Of a DNA stretch of 14,587 bases, positions 1 through 6,372 are shown piece after piece. The notes beneath the pieces are model-generated. The model saw only the letters and a list, made by a program, of their open reading frames with translations, searched no databases and was not told the DNA's origin. Each line of letters starts with the position of its first letter. Within the stretch, counting starts at the first letter, position 1. Position numbers and translations under genes: made by a program. Location: positions 1 through 14,587 of the forward strand of contig CAMYOP010000035.1 in the NCBI GenBank assembly GCA_947260045.1, written 5' to 3'. The DNA comes from an uncultured Desulfobulbaceae bacterium. Lineage in GTDB: Bacteria; Desulfobacterota; Desulfobulbia; Desulfobulbales; Desulfobulbaceae.

Positions 1-1566
1 AGGGAAGATCGATGTGTCTATTGCGGTCGTTGTGCAACCGTATGTCCAATGGAAACTCTCTATTTGAGTTACCAGCGGAAAAGGGTGCCTAAGCTGGATG
101 TATTAAAAAAGAAGCGTCAATCCGAATACAAAGTCGTTGTTGCCATTCGGCAAAAAGAGGACTTGAAGCATCGTTGTATAGGCTGCGGCATGTGTTCTAT
201 GATGTGCCCCACCAACGCAATTGCGCCTGTTCACAATGATAATGAGCATCGTACCGCCTTTTTGATAAATAGAAAAGGTGAAGCCTATAAACGGGGTGGT
301 CGGAAAAATCAAACAGGACATACTCTGCTGGACAGAGTTGTTTTTGACAGGATTTCCATGTTGACCGACCCGGCTCTGGATGCCGGGCGTCATGAGTTTG
401 ATTTAAACACCATCCTTGGTCGGGTATTGCGTCCGGATGAATATATTCGTCGAAAAACCCAGGGACAATGGATTCCACCGACCCGGGAGATCTTTCCTTT
501 TATTATCGGTGGCATGTCCTTTGGTGCACTGTCGCCCAATATGTGGCTCGGCATGCTGCAAGGAGTTGCTTATTGCAATGAAGTGCTGGGTATCCCTGTG
601 GTCATGTCGACTGGTGAAGGTGGTTGCCCGCCTTGGGTTCTGCGTAGCCCTTATCTAAAATATCTGATATTGCAGATTGCTTCAGGCTATTTCGGCTGGG
701 ATGAAATCATCAGGGCAATTCCTGAGATGCAGTGCGATCCTGCTGCGATTGAAATCAAATATGGACAAGGTGCGAAGCCCGGTGATGGCGGTCTTCTCAT
801 GTGGTCAAAGGTGAGCGAGTTGATTTCTCGGCTGAGAGGTGTTCCCCAGGGAATTGATTTGCCATCGCCTCCTGTTCACCAGACTCTTTACTCCATTGAA
901 GAAAGTGTTGGGAAAATGATTCAGACCATGTCAACCATGTTTGGTTTTCGTGTACCTGTATATCCCAAAATTTCAGCCTCTTCTTCTGCAAAATCTGTCT
1001 TGAACAATCTTGTCCGAAACCCCTATGCGGCAGCACTCTGCATTGATGGGATAGATGCTGGTACTGGCGCGGCATATAACGTCAGTATGGACGCCACAGG
1101 ACATCCGATTGCCTCAAACATCCGTGAGTGTTACCTGGACCTTTGTGCCCAGGGACGCCAGAATGAGATCCCTCTGTATGCGGCTGGTGGTATCGGTAAA
1201 AATGGAAATATAACCCAGAATGGTATGGCCCTGATTATGCTCGGCGCATCTGGAGTTCATATCGGTAAGTATATCATGCAGGCTGCATCCGGCTGTCTGG
1301 GCAATGAACGCAATCGCTGCAATATTTGTAATATCGGTCTTTGTCCCAAGGGTATCACCAGTCAGAATCCTAAATTGTATCGTCGACTTGATCCTGATCT
1401 TGTTGCAGAGAGGGTGGTCGATGTTTTTAAAGTGATTCAGACAGAAATGAAAAAGATTCTTGCGCCACTTGGTCGTTCACAGAGTCTGCCTGTTGGAATG
1501 TCTGATGCCCTTGGTATAGCCGACAAAGATGCAGCTGAAAAATTGCAGATTAAATATGTTTGTTAG
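1..1566 (+). CDS. Glutamate synthase FMN-binding domain protein with N-terminal 4Fe-4S ferredoxin motifs (5'-partial)
   Basis: This is the catalytic (synthase) subunit of a split, archaeal-type glutamate synthase. It would transfer ammonia, released from glutamine by a separate amidotransferase, to 2-oxoglutarate using FMN and Fe-S electrons. The reading frame is open from base 1, so the gene begins upstream; the ATG at 49 is internal. Bases 13-48 already encode a ferredoxin motif, CVYCGRCATVCP. A second, CIGCGMCSMMCP, lies at about 175-210. FMN-domain hallmarks follow: GGMSFGALS (about 508-534), STGEGG (about 607-624), KYGQGAKPGDGG (about 760-795), DGIDAGTGA (about 1042-1068) and AAGGIGKNG (about 1180-1206). 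A 3Fe-4S-type cysteine cluster, CNICNIGLCPKGI, sits at about 1318-1356. The GXGXG gene follows 53 bp downstream. The glutaminase and NAD(P)H subunits are not in view and may lie to the left. The family call is firm; the electron donor is unknown. Confidence 0.93.
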   Translation, partial: REDRCVYCGRCATVCPMETLYLSYQRKRVPKLDVLKKKRQSEYKVVVAIRQKEDLKHRCIGCGMCSMMCPTNAIAPVHNDNEHRTAFLINRKGEAYKRGGRKNQTGHTLLDRVVFDRISMLTDPALDAGRHEFDLNTILGRVLRPDEYIRRKTQGQWIPPTREIFPFIIGGMSFGALSPNMWLGMLQGVAYCNEVLGIPVVMSTGEGGCPPWVLRSPYLKYLILQIASGYFGWDEIIRAIPEMQCDPAAIEIKYGQGAKPGDGGLLMWSKVSELISRLRGVPQGIDLPSPPVHQTLYSIEESVGKMIQTMSTMFGFRVPVYPKISASSSAKSVLNNLVRNPYAAALCIDGIDAGTGAAYNVSMDATGHPIASNIRECYLDLCAQGRQNEIPLYAAGGIGKNGNITQNGMALIMLGASGVHIGKYIMQAASGCLGNERNRCNICNIGLCPKGITSQNPKLYRRLDPDLVAERVVDVFKVIQTEMKKILAPLGRSQSLPVGMSDALGIADKDAAEKLQIKYVC

Positions 1567-1619
1567 TTTTAAGACGTTTGAGAGAAGAAGCTTTCATGAA
1601 ACGGAAGCGGGAGTAAAGA

Positions 1620-2744
1620 GTGACTAATCCACTGGTTATCAAAGGTTTTGATGAAGAGGGAAACCGTATAAGTTCTAAGGACTATGATGAACTGGTCCAC
1701 AATGCTATTGAGCATTCCAATCATCTACAGTTGGAAACCTTTGGTCAGCATAATATCGGCTGTAGACTATATAGTGATAAAGCTGTTCTGCTTGAACTTA
1801 TAGGGCCCGTAGGTCAGCGTCTTGGCGCAATGGGGATGCCTGGAACAACAATCATCAGTAATGATTCGGCCTCAGATGATGTTGGTTATCTGAATATCGG
1901 TGCGGAAATCATAGTCAAGGGTGATGCGTCAAACGGTGTCTGTAACGCCATGGCAGAGGGAAAAGTCATGATTGGCGGTTCCATTGGTGCTCGTGGTCTG
2001 ACCATGACCAAATGGAATCCTGCCCATAATCGACCTGAACTCTGGGTTCTTGGTTCTGTTGGGGATACTTTTGCCGAATTTAACTGTGGTGGTATTGGCA
2101 TTGTCTGTGGAGTAAACCCCAAGAAAAAGGAAAATGTCCTCGGTTACAGACCATGTGTAGGTATGGTCGGGGGATGGATATATTTCCGCGGAAATACTGA
2201 CGGCTCATTTTCTAAAAATGATGCAAAAGTTCTGGCACCAGAAGACGGGCAGTGGCAATGGCTCATGGACAGGATGCCCGACTACCTCGAAAAAATTGGG
2301 CGTTTAGAACTCCTGGAAGAATTGTCCATAAGAGATGAGTGGAAGGTTTTAGTCACTAACTCGGTGCAGGAAAAACTTGACCTTCAGGATGAAACTCTTT
2401 CCATGGCTGAATACAAAGAACAGTTCTGGAATAATGTTTTTAAGGGTGGTGATCCATTATCCGATCTTGCTCCTGACCTGGACCGCAAGCCCATACCAGT
2501 TATAAATACTGGTGATTTACGAATAAAAGAACCGCAATGGCTTAATCCAAGCTCTAAAGGCAAATGTATTGACTGTCATCTCTGCGAAACAATTTGTCCA
2601 AAAGCGGCTGTTAATCGATATGATCTTGATGGAGATGATACCGCAAAGTACCAGTATGGATCAGATGATCAGAAATGCATAGGTTGCGGATTCTGCCGGG
2701 ATATTTGTCCAAATGATATTTGGCAGATGAGCCTGCTGAAATAG
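1620..2744 (+). CDS. Glutamate synthase GXGXG (alpha-subunit C-terminal) domain protein with C-terminal 2x[4Fe-4S] ferredoxin domain
   Basis: This 374-aa protein corresponds to the C-terminal GXGXG beta-helix domain of the bacterial GltB large subunit, here a separate polypeptide. It should act as a structural and electron-transfer partner of the FMN subunit encoded just upstream. Residues about 40-200 carry the Gly-rich repeats of the beta-helix (for example IGGSIGARG and NCGGIGIVCG). Residues 316-326 and 353-363 form two C-x2-C-x2-C-x3-C-P ferredoxin motifs, CIDCHLCETICP and CIGCGFCRDICP. The start is GTG: the next in-frame Met is about 70 residues in, and GGGAG lies 6 nt before the GTG. 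It is 53 bp after the preceding stop, so the two are probably one transcript. A hairpin with a T-run overlaps its stop codon. The fused ferredoxin suggests that it feeds electrons to the FMN site, which is inference. Confidence 0.92.
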   Translation: MTNPLVIKGFDEEGNRISSKDYDELVHNAIEHSNHLQLETFGQHNIGCRLYSDKAVLLELIGPVGQRLGAMGMPGTTIISNDSASDDVGYLNIGAEIIVKGDASNGVCNAMAEGKVMIGGSIGARGLTMTKWNPAHNRPELWVLGSVGDTFAEFNCGGIGIVCGVNPKKKENVLGYRPCVGMVGGWIYFRGNTDGSFSKNDAKVLAPEDGQWQWLMDRMPDYLEKIGRLELLEELSIRDEWKVLVTNSVQEKLDLQDETLSMAEYKEQFWNNVFKGGDPLSDLAPDLDRKPIPVINTGDLRIKEPQWLNPSSKGKCIDCHLCETICPKAAVNRYDLDGDDTAKYQYGSDDQKCIGCGFCRDICPNDIWQMSLLK

Positions 2745-2770
2745 AAGGTAATACTGGCCATCTATTTTTT
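2741..2770 (+). terminator. Rho-independent terminator overlapping the stop codon of the GXGXG gene
   Basis: ATAGAAGG (2741-2748) pairs with CCATCTAT (2758-2765) with one A-A mismatch and a 9-nt loop. A further T5 (2766-2770) follows on the + strand. The left arm contains the TAG stop of the glutamate synthase gene (2742-2744). The right arm and T-run lie in the last codons and stop of the convergent small gene. The stem is short (7 of 8 paired), so strength is uncertain. On the - strand only TTTC follows the stem, so it probably works mainly on the + strand. Confidence 0.55.
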
Positions 2771-3034
2771 CATAAAGCGCAACATAACCTTATAATTTTT
2801 GCCATCCAGATCTTTTGGCAGCGTCATTGCGTTTGGTATGAGAACGGTTAAGACTCTTGCTCCAGCAGGATCCTGGCGAAACTGTTTGCGTCTATCATCA
2901 CCCTCAGGATCGATCCTTCTTTTTCTCGGTTCACGGACATTGAGAATCTCTGCCTCAATAGCTCCTCCAGGAGGTCCCGGCTTGTTAACAGGAGGTCCTG
3001 GTGGGGGTACTGAGCCAATTATAATATCTACCAT
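2762..3034 (-). CDS. Small Pro/Gly-rich hypothetical protein (90 aa)
   Basis: I do not recognise this protein. It is 90 aa. The N-terminus has a short hydrophobic strand (VDIIIGSV), then a Pro/Gly-rich segment (about residues 9-24, PPPGPP..KPGPPGG). A basic and charged middle follows (about 33-54, many Arg/Asp). The C-terminus is mixed (LTVLIPNAM...KNYKVMLRFMKK). It has no signal peptide or transmembrane helix, and no cysteine. Evidence that it is real: a strong ribosome-binding site (GGAGG, 3043-3047) 8 nt before the ATG, and a sigma70-like promoter 51-78 bp upstream of the start. Its stop is 18 bp from the stop of the convergent glutamate synthase gene. An ORF of similar length on the opposite strand (2799-3083) has no such signals. 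The function is unknown; the charged core could suggest a nucleic-acid or protein partner, but this is a guess. Confidence 0.72.
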   Translation of the reverse strand: MVDIIIGSVPPPGPPVNKPGPPGGAIEAEILNVREPRKRRIDPEGDDRRKQFRQDPAGARVLTVLIPNAMTLPKDLDGKNYKVMLRFMKK

Positions 3035-3084
3035 CGATTTTTCCTCCTTCGGCTTTTTTCACACTGTTTGTGATGATGTTTGAA

Positions 3085-3112
3085 ATAATAGCAAATTATC
3101 TTGCAGTTTCAA
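3085..3112 (-). promoter_or_regulatory. Sigma70-like promoter of the small Pro/Gly-rich protein gene
   Basis: Read on the - strand, TTGAAA (3112-3107) is followed by a 16-nt spacer and TATTAT (3090-3085), each 5 of 6 to consensus. The predicted start, near 3078, would give a leader of about 44 nt to the ATG at 3034. The -35 box overlaps the TGA stop of ogt (3111-3109), so the small gene can be expressed independently of the tat-ogt operon. Confidence 0.55.
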
Positions 3113-3621
3113 CGGCTGCAGTTTTGTTCTAAGTCCAATAAATTTTTTTTTAAAGAAAGTCCTCCAGCAAAACCCGTCAGTTTTTTATTACTTCCTATGA
3201 TTCGGTGGCAGGGGATGATAATTGCTAGAGGATTACAGTGGGCAGCCATACCGATCGCCCGAGCTTTGTTCTGGCTGCCCAGCAGAATAGCAATATCTTT
3301 ATAGCTTCTTGTTTCACCATACCCAACAGTCCTGAATATTTTCCAGACCTCCCTTTGAAAAGGAGTTCCTTCTATACAGAGAGGAAGATTGAAGGTGGTA
3401 GTTTTTGCAGATAAATAGTCTGAAATTTGTTTTTTTACCTCATGGAGAAAAGAATTTTCTTCATGGCTGACAGCAGCGTTATCCGGTTCCTGGCAACCTG
3501 GCAAAATGATGCGGATGAGTCCTTCACTGTTTGCCCAGATTGTCAAGACCCGTTGTTTTGCTCCAGGCAGAAACGAGGGAGGAAAAGGAAACTGGACTCT
3601 GTGGATAGTTTTTTTATTCAT
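3109..3621 (-). CDS. ogt: Methylated-DNA--protein-cysteine S-methyltransferase (Ogt/MGMT family)
   Basis: This is a suicide DNA-repair protein that moves the alkyl group from O6-alkylguanine (or O4-alkylthymine) to its own cysteine. With the ATG at 3621 it is 170 aa, the usual family length. The active-site motif PCHR is intact (Cys138). It is preceded by the family's arginine-finger and helix region (RAIG at 121-124, NP at 130-131) and followed by the substrate-loop segment LTGFAGGL (148-155). An N-terminal ribonuclease-like domain occupies about residues 5-75. I prefer this ATG to an upstream TTG at 3687, because the ATG overlaps the tatC stop by 8 nt (ATGAATAA), a translational-coupling arrangement. 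The TTG would lie 74 nt inside tatC. There is no Ada-type N-terminal domain, so this is a constitutive-type enzyme. It is the last gene of the tat operon, with no obvious functional link to export. Confidence 0.9.
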   Translation of the reverse strand: MNKKTIHRVQFPFPPSFLPGAKQRVLTIWANSEGLIRIILPGCQEPDNAAVSHEENSFLHEVKKQISDYLSAKTTTFNLPLCIEGTPFQREVWKIFRTVGYGETRSYKDIAILLGSQNKARAIGMAAHCNPLAIIIPCHRIIGSNKKLTGFAGGLSLKKNLLDLEQNCSR

Positions 3622-4351
3622 CACTGCTTTCTTTTTTTGAAGAACTGAACACCTTTCCAGCAATAATGCCTGCTTCGTAGAGACCAAAGAGAGGCCCTGC
3701 CAGCATTACTGTAGCAACAACGTCACCTGCAGTGAGCAAAAAGGAAAGAACAACAATACCGATATAAAAATATTTTCGCTTGCTTTGAAAATGATCGGGT
3801 TTCACAAGGCCAGCACGCCCAACCATGATCATGAGAAAGGGAATTTCAAAGGCAATGCCAAAACCAAGCAGCATTCTGGCAACAAAGGTAAGGTAGATAG
3901 ATATTTTAAGCATTGGCACCAGGTTGGGGCCAGCGTAACTCATAAAAAAAGAGAGGGTTTTAGGTAAAACAACCAGAAAGGAAAAGAGTATACCGCCAGT
4001 AAAAAGAAACGATCCCCAAAGTATTACCTGACGGATGAGTTTGATTTCATCATCAAGGAGTCCGGGAGAGACAAACATCCAAAATTGGTACAGGATAAAG
4101 GGAAAGCTGACTGAAATTCCAACCAGCAATGACAATTTGAGATAGGTGACAAACGCATCAGTGAGCTTGGTGTAGACCAGTCGTTCAAGGTCCGGGTAGG
4201 CCTTGAACAAAGGAATCATACAAAAGTCTGCTATGGGGTTGATGAAGAGGTAGGCGATAGCTGAGCAGAGACCGATTGCAAGAAAACATCGAATGAGACG
4301 CTTACGCAATTCCTGGTGGTGTGGGGCGTAATATTCAAGAGCAGCAATCAT
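3614..4351 (-). CDS. tatC: Sec-independent (twin-arginine) protein translocase subunit TatC
   Basis: TatC is the inner-membrane receptor that, with TatB, binds twin-arginine signal peptides of folded proteins. The protein is 245 aa with about six hydrophobic segments (near residues 19-40, 68-88, 108-130, 150-172, 192-208 and 210-232). The cytoplasmic N-terminal signature is HHQELRKRL (11-19), and the first cytoplasmic loop has YQFWMFVSPGL (88-98). The conserved membrane Glu is at 169 in FGIAFEIPF. The short charged C-tail (SSSKKESSDE) is cytoplasmic. Its ATG overlaps the stop of tatB (ATGA, 4351-4348), and its own stop overlaps the ogt start. The three genes therefore form a tightly coupled operon read from the promoter at 4870-4842. 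Confidence 0.96.
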   Translation of the reverse strand: MIAALEYYAPHHQELRKRLIRCFLAIGLCSAIAYLFINPIADFCMIPLFKAYPDLERLVYTKLTDAFVTYLKLSLLVGISVSFPFILYQFWMFVSPGLLDDEIKLIRQVILWGSFLFTGGILFSFLVVLPKTLSFFMSYAGPNLVPMLKISIYLTFVARMLLGFGIAFEIPFLMIMVGRAGLVKPDHFQSKRKYFYIGIVVLSFLLTAGDVVATVMLAGPLFGLYEAGIIAGKVFSSSKKESSDE

Positions 4352-4788
4352 GCATCTGTATCAGAAGAAATGTCTTTTTTGTCATCCTCGTTTGTGACAA
4401 TATTTTTTGAGGAATCATTTTTTTTATCAACACCAGTTTCAGCAAATTGTTTCTCAGGACGATCAGCTTCCCAGGGTCTTTGCTCTGCTGCTGGCTCTTG
4501 TTCTTTTTTGGGAGGGAAATCAGGCAGATCTTCTCGGTTAAATTCCTGAAAGTTCCCATCTATGATCGTATCTTTGATATCCTTTGTCGTACTGTGAATA
4601 TCCTGTTCAATTGATTTTAGGGAGTCACCTTCCTCAGACAGGGAATGTTTCAGCTGGTTCATGGTTCTTTTCAGCTCAACAACGCCTTTGGCGAGTGAAC
4701 GGGCAAGCTCCGGCAGTTTGTCAGGGCCCACTACAATCAGGGCCACAGCCAGGATAACAATCATTTCAGGAAGTCCGATCCCAAACAT
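4348..4788 (-). CDS. tatB: Twin-arginine translocase subunit TatB (TatA/B family)
   Basis: This is a single-span membrane protein of the Tat export pathway that forms the substrate-receptor complex with TatC. It is 146 aa. Residues 4-20 are a hydrophobic helix with Glu8, followed by the Gly-Pro hinge (21-22), the KLPELARSLAKG amphipathic helix (about 24-45), then a long acidic and lysine-rich soluble tail with many Glu/Asp/Lys. The length, the GLPE/GPDKLPELAR pattern and the position directly before tatC favour TatB over TatA. A bifunctional TatA/B role cannot be excluded, because no separate tatA is in view. The ribosome-binding site before the ATG is weak (GAG about 10 nt away). It ends in a 4-nt ATGA overlap with tatC. 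Confidence 0.88.
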   Translation of the reverse strand: MFGIGLPEMIVILAVALIVVGPDKLPELARSLAKGVVELKRTMNQLKHSLSEEGDSLKSIEQDIHSTTKDIKDTIIDGNFQEFNREDLPDFPPKKEQEPAAEQRPWEADRPEKQFAETGVDKKNDSSKNIVTNEDDKKDISSDTDA

Positions 4789-4841
4789 AAATTACAAGCT
4801 CATGTGAAGATTACAAACAGTAGGTTGTCAATGATCTGAAA

Positions 4842-4870
4842 ACTCTAAGAGATTTATCAGGATGTGTCAA
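4842..4870 (-). promoter_or_regulatory. Sigma70-like promoter of the tatB-tatC-ogt operon
   Basis: On the - strand a perfect TTGACA (4870-4865), a 17-nt spacer and TAGAGT (4847-4842, 4 of 6) lie 54 nt or more before the tatB ATG. It is in the 151-bp gap after the restored stop of the histidine kinase. It is the best promoter match in that gap. Confidence 0.6.
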
Positions 4871-4939
4871 GAAAGGCCGTCCTTTGGGGAAAAAACAAAG
4901 CAAATGAATATTTTTTTTACTTTGCAATTTGAAAGATAA

Positions 4940-6156
4940 TCAGCTGTCTCTTGAAATTGAAGGAAGTTTGTCTTGTTGAAGAATCAGAGGGTAGGAGGCT
5001 GTAAAGGTCGTACCTGTGGACTCCTCAGTCGAAAAAATAATTGAACCATTGAGGTACTTTTCTGTAAAATATTTCATACTGTGCGTACCAAGTCCTCTTC
5101 CAGGTCCTTTTTGGTGGAAAATGAACGATTGAAGATCTGGAGTCGTATATTTTCAGGCATATAGGTTGGACTATGGACCCATAAAAAGACACGATCCTCT
5201 CCTCCATAACAGCCAATGGTAATTGCGTGGTTTGGTGGAGATGCTTCAATGCCGTTTTTTACCATGTTTTCAAGAATTCTACTAAGAAGCGTGATGTCAG
5301 TTTCAAAAGTGACGGGCATAGCTCCTTCATCAATTTTTAGAAACCTGCCGTTTAATCGTTCCGGATTATTATAACCGGTGCGTATCAGTTCAAGGAGATC
5401 CAGGGAATTGATTTGGGATATTTCCAGTTGCAGTTCATTATATTCGGCGGCAATGAGGAGGCGATGGGCATGGATTTCAGCACTCATTCTTTTGCCTAAG
5501 ATATTAATCCGATTGACTATATTTTCTTTTTCATTTGGTGGTAACTGAAGATGCTTGATAAGGTCAGATAGTCCTAAGAGTGCAGACGTCGTGTTGGAGA
5601 TATCGTGGAGAAAACTTCGTTCGAGAAAGAGTCGTCGTTTTTCATCTTCAATGTTAAAGAGGTAAAAGAAAGTAAAGGGTTCGTCATATTTTTTAAATGG
5701 GTAGGCCCAAACTCTTAAGTCAAGAGGCTCTTCATTCCCGTTGAGAGAACGTACTATTCTGCATTCTGCTGTTTTATGTTCGTCAGTGACGCTCTGGACG
5801 ATGGATTGAGCAGCTCCACAGTATTTACAAAATTGAGTTGTTCCGCAGCCGTTTTGGTTTTTCTTGTGATTTACACATTGAAGAATCTCACCTGGTCTCT
5901 GTCCAAGGATTGTATCTGAGTCAGATAAGGAAAGATAATCAAGCAGCTTTTGGTTTCCATAAACAAGCTGTCTGTTCTGGTTTAAGACCATCAGGTAGGA
6001 TGGGATAAAGTCCAGGAGCTCAGTGAGCTCACAGTCTTCACAAAAATAGGAGGACTGTCGTTTTATTTCATCGTAATTGCTCCTGGATGCGGGAGCATAA
6101 TGGGTATTTTCCTGAGTCATAGAACCATTCAAAAATAAAATTTTTATGATTACCAC
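4940..6156 (-). CDS. PAS-domain sensor histidine kinase, frameshifted near its 3' end (orphan)
   Basis: This is a cytoplasmic sensor kinase. The uninterrupted frame (6156-5074) gives 360 aa: Cys-x2-Cys at 39-42, a PAS domain (about 44-165) with cysteines at 94, 104, 110 and 113, the phospho-acceptor box SFLHDISNTT (His184), and an N-box LENMVKNGIEA (Asn297, Asn301). It then ends abruptly after NRSFSTKK. The expected glycine box is present in the -1 frame from the A5G run at 5112-5107: GPGRGLGTHSMKYF, then STEESTGTTFTASYPL, stopping at 4942-4940. The joined product would be 405 aa. So the gene is either disrupted, mis-assembled at a homopolymer, or frameshifted in translation. The start is uncertain: GTG at 6156, or ATG at 6120 (MTQEN), neither with a strong ribosome-binding site. 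No response regulator is adjacent. The first PAS cysteines suggest redox or metal sensing (inference). Confidence 0.85.
5107..5112 (-). other. Frameshift point in the histidine kinase gene (AAAAAG run)
   Basis: On the - strand the zero frame reads ACC AAA AAG GAC. Stepping back one base after AAG gives GGA CCT GGA AGA GGA CTT GGT, which is the kinase glycine box. Related kinases usually read FSTKG at this point without an extra Lys, so two extra A bases (or one missing) in the run would explain the break. No Shine-Dalgarno-like stimulator is seen just upstream. Confidence 0.8.
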
Positions 6157-6183
6157 TAAAGCTCAGATGTAACTTAGAGGGAT

Positions 6184-6262
6184 GGGACCGATTTTATTTT
6201 TCCGTTATTATTCGGGAGACAAAATAATTTTCGCTGATAATACGCGAAAAAAATTCGGTCCC
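6184..6262. repeat. 79-bp imperfect palindrome (MITE/REP-like element candidate)
   Basis: The left arm begins GGGACCGATTTTATTTTTCC (6184-6203). The reverse complement of the right arm (6262 inward) begins GGGACCGAATTTTTTTCGCG. Similarity continues inward to TTATTAT / TATTAT, giving about 27 bp per arm with small gaps, and a central part containing CGGGAGACAAAATAAT. The GGGACCGA end is perfectly repeated in inverted orientation. It lies in the gap between trpS and the histidine kinase. It looks like a miniature inverted-repeat or REP element, and could also act as a terminator after trpS. No second copy or target-site duplication is visible in this window, so mobility is not shown. Confidence 0.5.
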
Positions 6263-6372
6263 CTTAGGCCTGGGAAAAATTAAGGTAAGCGCAGGCTCCG
6301 ATCTGTCTCCCAGTGTTCTTCACAGTACCACAAATTAAAGCTGCAAGACAAATAGTATGCTCCACACGGAAA

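Noticed and set aside
1596..1616. Six-codon ATG frame between the two glutamate synthase genes
   Set aside because: It is too short and has no ribosome-binding site. The GGGAG beside it serves the GTG at 1620.
2799..3083. 94-aa ORF on the + strand opposite the small Pro/Gly-rich gene
   Set aside because: It has no ribosome-binding site and mirrors the other strand, which has a strong ribosome-binding site and a promoter.
3109..3687. Longer ogt reading frame starting at TTG (3687)
   Set aside because: It would begin 74 nt inside tatC with a rare start codon. The ATG at 3621 gives a normal-length protein and a typical stop-start overlap.
4895..4940. Terminator after the histidine kinase (GCAAA...TTTGC then TTTGTTTTTT on the - strand)
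   Set aside because: The 5-bp stem with a long A-rich loop is too weak. It could be chance in AT-rich sequence.
5025..5249. 74-aa - strand ORF near the kinase 3' end
   Set aside because: It is in the third frame, and its residues do not match the kinase. The real continuation is in the -1 frame ending at 4940.
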